DNA from: Siderastrea siderea
Lineage: Eukaryota > Cnidaria > Anthozoa > Scleractinia > Rhizangiidae
NCBI GenBank assembly: GCA_964030785.1
Contig: OZ034970.1
Location: forward strand, 38,493,401 to 38,557,400
Length of the DNA stretch: 64,000 nucleotides
Direction: 5' to 3'
Part shown: positions 1 to 9,300 of the stretch, in pieces
How the letters are laid out: each line of letters opens with the position of its first letter
Position numbering within the stretch: the stretch's first letter is position 1
Notes under the pieces: model-generated
What the model saw: only the letters and a program-made list of their open reading frames with translations
What the model was told of the DNA's origin: nothing
Databases searched by the model: none
Made by a program: the position numbers and the translations under genes

Positions 1-2078
1 CACAGCAATTTACAGACATGAGTAAAATAATGTCGTCAGTGTTACGCTACCCTAATGACTGGTAGGAGGTATAATTAGGCCTAATTAGCCTAATTTAGGT
101 TCACTAGGTCTAATTAATAGGCCTAATATATTCCTACACTGTTAGCTTAGTCAGTGGCCTGTGTTTTACACACACTAAAAAGAAAATTAATGAGACCAAA
201 AATAAATCTGTTTAGTTGCAATCTCATAACCTTACATAAATGATAGACTGCAAGCAGACATTATAATTCTTCAAGGATAGTGTAGGATGTGCAAAGAGTT
301 GGGAATGCTTGTCATCTGAGCACTGCAAGTCATGAGGAAATGTGGATGAAAGGGCAAGCCTGGGATTCTGCCCTCATTCACTGCAGTTCAGGGCTTTGCT
401 ACTTGCACTGAACTTTTCCTGATTCTTTGTGCACTCTACTATCTTTAAAGAAAAATAACAACTGCTTGCAACCTACACCAAGGGTACAGTTATTTTAAGT
501 CTTTGTAAGCCTTAAGTTTCAGTTACTGTCAATGATAATTATTTTACTTGTATAGTAAAGGAATGATAGGAAGTCATCTGGGAAGTTATCAGATCAGCTT
601 GGCAACAGTCAGCACTTTTTAAAATGTGCCTAGAAATTTGTCTTTGTTCAAGTCTACCATTGTAGAAGCAAACTTTTTTTTAGCAAAAGGTTTTATTTAA
701 TAAGTTAAGGCTACACATATGTACAGTAAGATTACCAGGAAACTTATAAGACAAAAGTGAAAACTCTAAAACCAATTGGGAAAGCATAAAATATTTTTCA
801 AGTGTAAACCAGTCAGATAAACAAGCAACAAGTCATAATTGTAATTATCAAATCGTAATCTGGATTGTTGAATTTCTAGCTTTCTCACTGGTTCAGGAAA
901 TATTGTAGGCGTGTCTTTGGCATTATAAGAAAATAAATTATTGCACCCCATGTCAAGTGCATCTGAGTGTTCATAAGTGTTTGAAGCAAAAGTTTTGTTA
1001 AAAAATACAGCAAAATGATTGCTGAAGTTGAGAATTTGATAAAACATTTGCTTTCCTTGCACTTGCTTGATATGAGGTGAGTTATTTTCCAACTTAGCAC
1101 TATGTACCTGATTGGTTATTTACCACCCAACAACCAATGTGTGCTTATAGAATTAAATGTTTAATTATCCTTAGTAGCTTCTGGCTTAATCTCCTGCCTA
1201 AATAGATGAAGCACAATAAATAATTTATTTTATCAATGCATCAAAGTTTAAACAGAGTGTTCAGACCACTCAGTTACACCTTTTTCAAGTTAAGGAGACT
1301 ATTGATTACACACTACATGCATTTTTTTCAACATGAAAACCTCAGCTTTTTGCGTGGCTTATCAATGTGAGAATAATGTTAGCTTTGCTCCTCATACACA
1401 GTGATCATGTTTATTCTGAGAATAATTTATAACTGAAGAACTCTTTGAGCGGGAAGAAGAGCGTAATGTAAGCAACAATCTCAGCAAGTTGTCAAATAAC
1501 CTGCGAGAGCAGACGGCTTTTTTGGCTCGAGTTTCACCCGCCGAGAAAACACCAGTCCTTTCTCGGCAGGTGAAACTTGAGCCGAAAATGCCATCTGCTC
1601 TTGCAGGCTAGTTGCCAAAAGGACTTACATTGTAACACTGGTCAAAAATTTATCTTCATCACATGTGGTACTTTTCACACACTATATGGACTACTCAGGT
1701 ACATGAAATGTTAAGAAATAGTAAATATTTCTGTTACTATTGACTAGACCTTTGTGGGCAAATCTCATTCTTACTTTGCAGAAAACAAAGGGGTAAAAAA
1801 TACTTAATCATGCAATAAATTTGTGTTAAATATAGAAACAGGATTTTTGCATGGAATTTTTTCAAACCTGATGGAAGCTCTTAGTGAGATTTAACCAATA
1901 TAAAATTATGTGAAAAATAGTCAATTTTTTAGTCCCTGTAAGTTAAATGTACCTTTATAGATGTTCATTATCAAGAGGCACAATTTTATACAATACGTAT
2001 TAGCCAAAAATCCACTTAATTGCACATCCAGCAGAAAACTTTTAAGTAGAAAACAAATGGAAAAAACATAACACAGGT
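1..2078. other. Non-coding stretch downstream of the sororin gene
   Basis: No exon with a supported frame was seen. The stretch is AT-rich. Positions about 65-130 hold several TAGGCCTAAT-like palindromes. A foldback element lies at 1500-1607. The 3' untranslated region of the minus-strand sororin gene must begin here, below 2079. Several minus-strand AATAAA candidates exist (plus-strand TTTATT near 694, 1226 and 1410), but I cannot say which is used. Confidence 0.6.
1500..1607. repeat. Foldback (hairpin) element
   Basis: Left arm 1500-1548 and right arm 1559-1607 are reverse complements over about 49 bp with a handful of mismatches, separated by about 10 bp. The arms start CCTGCGAGAGCAGACGG on the left and CCTGCAAGAGCAGATGG on the right when the latter is read in reverse complement. 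It is probably a small non-autonomous palindromic transposon. No clear target-site duplication was seen. Confidence 0.75.
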
Positions 2079-5000
2079 CTAGTCAACAACAAGATCTAGC
2101 ATTTCTATTTCTTCAAATTGTGCTTTAATCTCTGACACCCATTCTTCATCTTCTACTGCATCCTAAAAACAAAACCAAATTGCAATTTGTGTCATTCCAT
2201 CACAATGTAGTACAGGGTCAGCTGTTCAAAGCAGGATTCAGCTAACCTAGGATTAGTGTCAATTTTTAACTCAGTCTTAGAGCCAAGCGATGAGCATTTC
2301 TACAAATCTTTTTTGCCCTATGTTTTGACGTTGGTTGCTTTCAAACAGTCAGTCAAATTAGCATTGAAAACTCTTTTAATTAAGAAGATCAATAAGGAAA
2401 GTTGGTTAACCTTTAACCTCGGGTTAGCGTTGACCGGCTTTCGAACAACCAGGCCCAGATAAACATTCATGAGCCTCAGGGTTGTCATGGTGTTTAGACC
2501 TATGTAACTGTACAGAAGTGTTGGAAATATAGTGTAGCAAGAAATGCATTGTTCCAGACCTTTCCCTTGATTGGCCAAATGTAAACTTCTAAAATAACGG
2601 TCTGACATGTACATCTGCTGACTGACTTTTTTTTATCCAAGCCATTCTGTTATCATGTAAGAGTAGAATACCAAAGGACTGGTCCAAGTGAAGCAGGAAC
2701 CAACACATGTCTGTTTAAGAAATCATTTCATTAACGATCAATGTAAAAACTCACCAATACTTTGGTAGTTTTCTTCCTCTTCATCTTCTTGCTAGGTCGT
2801 TCAATGGGCACATCAAACACTCTAAGATCACCTTTTCTCTTTCCCGGTGATAAAGAGGTAGTGGAAGATACGACGGAAACAGATCCAGGAGAGTTCATAA
2901 CACAATGAGATGGCAACATAGGCTCCCCAACTGGAGAGAATGGCAGTGGTGAAGGCATATCATCAAATCCGTAACAATCTGAGTAGTGGTTGCCACTGTT
3001 GGGTGGGATACTTGGTGTAGAATGATCTGCATGTAATGATGGCAAACGTGAATGGAAAAGCTGTCTTTCCAAAGGAATATTCTGATCGATTCTCATGGAG
3101 TTTAGCGGTGCACCAGGCTCGGGCTCAGAATCAGCATCATAGGGATCTCCTTCTTTTCTTGGAAATAAACTCTTTGTTTTTCTTGGAGTGCGAGGGTTTT
3201 CTTTATCCTACAAGACACAAAGTAATAGTATACAATACCTTTGTCTCATTGTTTACAGCATAAGTAAATGCAAGTTTTGTTGACAGACAGAGAATGCATG
3301 TTGATTTAGTTCAATCAAATTACAGTTGAATGTCCTAAATACAGACAGCAAAAGGACTGGGATGGTGTATGCATTATGGGAGTCTCCATATTACAGACTG
3401 AGGCCCAGTTTATACGTCGCAGTATCATCAAACTTAAATCAGATGAATTTAATTCAAGGTGCCTTAAGCAATTAAATTCGACGATAGCGCGACATTTAAA
3501 TCGAATTAAATTCATCTTAGATGTTTTATCTGTCTGGGTTGCAAGACAAATTTTAAAATTCAGACGAATTTAATGTGAATTAAATTTGTCTGAATTAAAT
3601 TTGACGTATAAACTAGGCCTGAGGTAGAGTTAATATATGAATGGTGGTCTCTTCTTGACCAAGCAAACTGCCTGCATTAGAGAGTTGTCTGTGTTTCATT
3701 CAGCTAATGAGGTGGACCATTTACTCAAACAGTCCCACTTGGATGCATGCCCTAACTACACTGCAATGAGTTACAGGAAGGTTTGTGTCAAGCTAGGTTA
3801 TTTACTAGAGTAGAAACTTAATGCAGAAATTTAAAGCATTATTGGGGATAATGAGATATTAACAGCTGCAACTTACCAATCTTGTTCTTGATAGGTGCTT
3901 CACGACTTCATGTGTTTCACTCAGTTTCCCTGACTCAGAAGACTCTGTGTCCTCTATTTATTGAAAGCACAACATTCAGTCAGAACAAACAGTTTATGGC
4001 TAATAAGTTCTCCGTTAGAATAAAAAATAAATAAGGTATCGGTATATTAAGTCGCACAGTATATTAAGTCGTACAGTCAAAGAAAAGGTCGCTCCCAGCC
4101 CTGCATAAAGGCAAACAACGTTGTTTTTGGTCATCAACAGGGTGTACACATTGGGCTATTCCACTTAATATCCGCACCCCCCCGGTTGAGGAACAGTGGA
4201 ATTCTTCAGGGGTAAGGGATAAAAGTAGTGGAATTCTTCAGGGGTAAAGGCCAGAAGTTGGGGAATTCTTTAGGGGTAAAACCCATATTATAAGTGGAAT
4301 TCTTCAGGGGTAAACAAAGATTTCATGGAATTCTTCAGGGGTAAATGTTTTTTTTGCGAAATTCTTCAGGGGTAAACCCATTTCTTAAGGAAGTCTTCAG
4401 GGGGTAACACTTTTTAATGGAATTCTTTAGGGGTAAGAGGGAAAGGTCAGTCCTCAACCGGGGGGGTGCGGATATTAAATGGAATAGCCCATTGGGAGGA
4501 TCCTGTCGAAGAACTTCTTTTTTATTTCCTGTAAAAGAAAAAGAAAACTTTTCTCTTACCAGCTGGGGACGATGGCGCACGAAATAGACGTTAAAATTTC
4601 CGTACGTGCGGAAGAAAAAAATCGCTAAAAAAATCTAGCAAACTCCGATCGCTTCGGAAAATCAATTCTTCGTAAACTTATCGCCAACTTGTATCCCAAA
4701 ATTCAAATCGGCTAGATTCACCCAGTTTCCGCTGGACCACAGTAGTGTTTAGCAGGCATCCCGGACTGATATATAATGGTAATAGGACTGAGTGGAGTCC
4801 AATTCGGTCTGTAATCATACGAGTGATTAACAAAATCGGACGACCGCGTAGCGGGAATCCGATTTGTCTAATCACGAGTATGATTACAGACCAAATTGGA
4901 TGACACGAAGTCCTGTTACCAATTAATCATATCTATAACAAAATTCGAGAAAGAAAAAGGAGGAAACGTACCGGAGAAGGAATAGACAACAGTTTTATTT

Positions 5001-6106
5001 GCGAAATACGTTTAAAAAAAAAGCTTATTCAAGTGTAACTGATCCATTAGCGCGCGCGCTCTGACGCGTACTGTCCAATTACTTAGGCATGACGCGTACA
5101 CTGTCCAATTACACTGTCCAACTGTCCTATTAATGCTCAAATCATGGCTGGTGATAGCCAATCAGATTCGAGAATTTTGTTATAGTTATGATTATATGTC
5201 GTACAGCCATATGAAGTCTTGTAATTTCCTCTGAATCCTACGGAAATCCACGCGCACTCGCTTAAGACAAGCCGGTCTCCCTCTTCTGCTTGAAAAAACA
5301 TTTTAGTTGGTTTCAGTCAAGAAGACATGAATTCGTGTTTGTTTAGAAAGGCAGGTTAGGCTTCAAAACTCCGTAGAAAGCGAGCGAGGTTCCTGTAAAC
5401 TAAATCTGTACGACTTTGCATCAGGCAGGTTAGCCACTCTTTTTGAAAGTTTTTGTGCCATTTATAGCTTCCCCCAAAATATTTGATTATTAGAATTATT
5501 TCAAAAAAGGTTAAAGTTTTATTTGGAAAAATCACTTAGCATTTATTCTTTACTGAGCGTACGACGTTGAAGCGTGAACTTAAAGTGTACGACTTTATAC
5601 CAATACCTTAAATAAAATTAAAAACAAATAAATAAATAACGCTTTGAAGCTCTTTCATACAGTAACTGAAGGGACAGAGGCGATAGTCTGTAGTAAAAAG
5701 GTGTTCAAATTGTAGTAGTATTTGTCTTTGTGTCAGCAATCATGTATAGAGCTTGATTCAGAAAATGTGTAAGTACGCATATTTAATGCACTTGCATGTG
5801 GCTGGAAGAAAATTTTATGCACCATTCAGCAGGGTGGCAAAACGAGTTTAATTGTGTTGAGACGAGATGTTGATTTTCTTTAGCCACCTTGCTCGACATC
5901 ATACAACAAACCAGTCTATGGCACTTTCATAGACACTGGATTCGTCACTAGCAACTTATAATGAAGGCATTTAGCTAGTTTCAAGCGTTATACACTTTAG
6001 CACCAGTTTTTCGCTTCATTAAGAGAACTTTAAAATCGGTTGACGTCTCACCTTGTTCTTGAAAGTTTTTAGCTTTTGCCTTTTTCTTCCTCTTGATGGG
6101 AGGCAT
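2079..6106 (-). CDS. CDCA5: Sororin-like cohesin protection factor (CDCA5 family), 4 exons, 222 aa
   Basis: Exons on the minus strand are 6106-6052, 3953-3877, 3207-2755 and 2162-2079, with intron phases 1, 0 and 0; the joined CDS is 669 nt. The first exon encodes a basic start, MPPIKRKKKAKAK. Exon 3 opens with DKENPRTPRK: a KEN box at about residues 46-48, the APC/C-Cdh1 degron type known in sororin, followed by a TP site. YGF at about residues 123-125 stands where vertebrate sororin has the Pds5-binding FGF motif, with SP/TP sites nearby. A basic patch KKMKRKK precedes the last exon, which ends EEIEMLDLVVD and matches the C-terminal sororin domain (vertebrate end: EQFDLLVE). Sororin binds cohesin-Pds5 and opposes Wapl after replication. 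Length is close to the human 252 aa. The protein is divergent outside these motifs. It shares a short divergent promoter with the gene at 6303. Confidence 0.85.
3402..3619. mobile_element. MITE in sororin intron 2
   Basis: Terminal inverted repeats read GGCCCAGTTTATACGTC at the left and GACGTATAAACTAGGCC at the right (one mismatch when folded). TGA flanks both ends as a possible 3-bp target duplication. The interior is AT-rich, with repeated AATTTAATT/GAATTAAAT blocks. No ORF was seen. Confidence 0.7.
4153..4490. mobile_element. MITE with a tandem-repeat core
   Basis: A 40-bp terminal inverted repeat (4153-4192 and 4451-4490) matches with one mismatch and starts GGGCTATTCCACTTAATATC. Both ends are flanked by ATT. 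The interior is eight units of GGAATTCTTCAGGGGTAA with about 30-34 bp periodicity (near 4198, 4230, 4262, 4295, 4327, 4358, 4389 and 4419). Units keep the motif while the linkers vary. It lies in sororin intron 1. Confidence 0.85.
4779..5194. repeat. Palindrome plus outer inverted repeat in sororin intron 1
   Basis: 4779-4920 is an imperfect palindrome: the left arm GGTAATAGGACTGAGTGGAG pairs with the right end at 4920, with the centre near 4850. Next to it, 4925-4950 and about 5168-5194 are inverted copies of TCTCGAATTTTGTTATAG, enclosing about 220 bp. Both look like remnants of non-autonomous DNA elements. Confidence 0.6.
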
Positions 6107-6302
6107 TTCCACATATTCTGAAGGTTTGAAACCACTATCAAGCGACAAATAACTGAAGATTTAACCCATTTTGACGACAAATGTTTAGCTCAGACGTAAA
6201 CAACGCGAAAACCAAACTCGAAAAACGCGCCTGACGAACAAAGATGCGTGGGTCCTACTGCGCAACTAGAGTCCAGTCTCTGTCGACCATCCACAGAGCA
6301 GG
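6107..6302. promoter_or_regulatory. Divergent promoter, sororin / TMEM179-like A
   Basis: Only 196 bp separate the two ATGs, so this must hold both 5' UTRs and a shared core promoter. Read in the sororin direction it contains TTTTCGCGTT (6211-6202) and GGCGCGTTTTTC (about 6231-6220), which resemble E2F sites. A TTTGAA near 6125 resembles a CHR element. These fit the cell-cycle control known for vertebrate CDCA5, but their use here is inference. Confidence 0.55.
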
Positions 6303-9300
6303 ATGTTGGAAATGTTGTCGAAACACTTTGCTGGGCTTTCCAGCCCAAAAATACATCAATTTACCCAATTTATTTCTAGTGAAACCATTTTATTGATCGT
6401 TGCAGTAATTTTAGAGGTTTCTTCGTCTTCGTGCTTGTCCACGGCGACTTCTATTTGCGGGTGCGTGCTGTTCGGGAAAGTCATCGAGAGGAAGCGGATT
6501 CTTGAAGGTGGTAACCGGGGATGGTGTGTTTTGCCAATATTGATGCAGATAACGGCTATCGTATGTTCATTGTTTCTATTAAGGTTCATAAGGAGAGGAA
6601 AAATTGGGTAAGTGGCATTTAATTTCTGCATAGCCCCATATATTAATTATGCTCAAGTTTCTGTTTCATCATTGCTCATTGTTTTATATGAGCATGCAGC
6701 CAGACATAAACATGATAAGTACTGTAGCATCCCTCCTCCCTTTATGTACCTGATCCGGTTTGCCTATAGAGAGAAGTAACCAGCTGGAAAATGGGAATTC
6801 CAAAGTTTTTGCACAACCTTAAAATTTTTGGTCTCCGTATTTTCTCAAGTAAACGGCAGGCCCCAAATAAACGCAGGGGAGAAAAGAGGGAATTGTAAAT
6901 AAGCCCCTCTGCTCTCTATCCATAATTGCTGTTTGCTTAGGTGGAACAGTATGAGAGTCGTTGAATTTAAGGAGCTGTACGAAAATCTTGGCAAGCACAG
7001 CCATGATAAAGAGATTGGCATTAAGGATGGTGCCTTCTAGTGCAGATCAATACAGTTATTTTTGCACAGTTTATGACTATGCAGGAAAAGCAGATCTTAG
7101 CAAGGGCTATTGGAATCCAGATATAAAGTTGTGGGTAACCAAGTAATTTTCAGAGACCATATCCCTAAACAGCTTAAAATAAATAATAATGTATGGCATC
7201 TTCTTTCCAAATTTATGCCCAGTTATCTCTGAAGGCCTTTCTATAATTAGGTGTTGTCCTTTAGAAACCCAAATTTCTTGGACGGCTCCAAGATGCACAG
7301 AACGTATGTGTAGTAACAAAAGGAGGCAACGTCCTTAAGGGAGGGTACATGTAGAGGTTAGAAAATTCCGGTTATATTATACCTGCCTATTTTCCCGAGT
7401 TAAATGCGTAATATTTTTAATATTTTGTTCTTTATACTATTTCCAACTATGTTCTGATGGTTTCCAGGCACAACTGAAGATGTCCAAAACAGGACTCAAA
7501 AACAACTTGTAGCATCACTGTTAGGACTATATTAATTTTAGTCGAAACTGACGTGTTGTGTGTGAGAAATTGGCCAGTACAATGGAGGTGTATTTCCAGG
7601 TGTTAGGCTTTTGCATAATGTGTGAGAGTCTGCAGGTTGTTATACACATGTCACTGTAGTGTGTTTGATAGGGTAGGAGAAAGGGGTTGCAGAAGAATGG
7701 GGATGTGGGTATTGGAGTATTGACGAAGGGAAGTCTTGCACTTGGAATTTTGCCCAAAACTGTACTTGTTCTTCTTCCCCTTTCAAGCTAAAATCACATT
7801 AAATGTGATTTCAGAGTAGTAGGCAATACATGTCCAATTTCAGACCACAATGGTCATGATGAAATGATAATTTACAGTTTACTTTTTCAGTCAGCTCATA
7901 TAGGGCCACACTGAGAGTGGCACTTCTATTGTGTACTGTATGTGCTGCTGTGAAGGGTATGGTCTTCAAACAATTTAATCTGGGAAAGGGTATGGAAACC
8001 AGAGTGCTCTGGTTTAGAATAGGGTATTATTGTCAAGAAAATTAGTCTAGAATTGACACTTAATGATTTTGGGATATAGGAATAGGTTTTGAATATTTGG
8101 TTGTCTAGACTAGAATAGAATTGCAAAATGCAGCTGATATAAGGAAAGGGTTTCAAATCCTAAGGGTTGCACCCCATGTACAAGCCTGCAAATAAGTTTT
8201 TTCCCTGATCAGGGTGTTTGTCAGTCCAGGTTTAATGTTCACTGTACAAGAGGCCAGTCTGGTCAGACACATTTGCATTTTTTACTAGACCATCAGCAAA
8301 GTTTATGATTTTCTGTTTCAAATTAAATGTCATTAATTAGCAGATTCCACAGGTCATTTTGTCAGGCTAAACTGAGCTTTCACCAGTCAAAATCCAAAAT
8401 TTACTGGCCTTTAATTTTTGTCAGATGACAGGCTGTTATGTGCAGGCTTGGATGTGGGTTTGAGTCCTTAGTGACTGACCACAACTTCTAGCAGAAAACC
8501 TTGTGTAAATCCCTTGTAAGTTTGTGTTGTGCTTGTTGATGTCTGACAGTCTTGTTTATTATTTTTAGATCTCGTAGCAACTACTACAAAGCTCTTGGCC
8601 TTGTAACAGTTTCTGCACTCCTCACATTTCTTGCCTCAGTGATAATTTCCCAAGGATTCCAAAAATGGTGTGACTCGTTTGTCATCAACAAGTATGTATT
8701 TAAGCGGCCACGCTCTAATGTGTGGACATGCAAGAAACGAATGATAATAAATAAAAAAAAAAGAAACTCCCTACATTGTTAAGTTGACCTCCACAATTAG
8801 TGTGAAGTGTTTCACCCCTTTGAAATTTTTCTGATGGTTTCTGGCCATTTTAATTAATTACTTAATATACCGTAAACTAATAAATGTAAAGAAGCTCCTC
8901 GCAGTTATTAACGCAACTTATGCAGTTGCGAAAAGAAAGCCTGAAAAAATCAGGCTTTCTTCATTCCGCAGTTCAAATATATGAATTTCATATATTCATA
9001 ATTTCATACCGTAAACTGCTGCTTATAAGCCCTGGGCTTATACAACTTCGTAAGGGGTTTTGGGTGGGCTTACAAATGGAGGGGCTTATATCTGGGGGGG
9101 CTTATAAGCGGAATAAAAAAAACATTTTGAAAAGAGCCACAGCAGTGTTGATCGAAATACTTCTTTAATGTATCAGTTTTTAATTAATCTGTGAAACATC
9201 ATAATAAATCGAATTCATTTCAGTTTTAACAACAAAATTAAAACTGTAGCAACAGAAGCTCAGAGTTCATCTTCACAGTGTTCTGTGAGAGTGCTTAATA

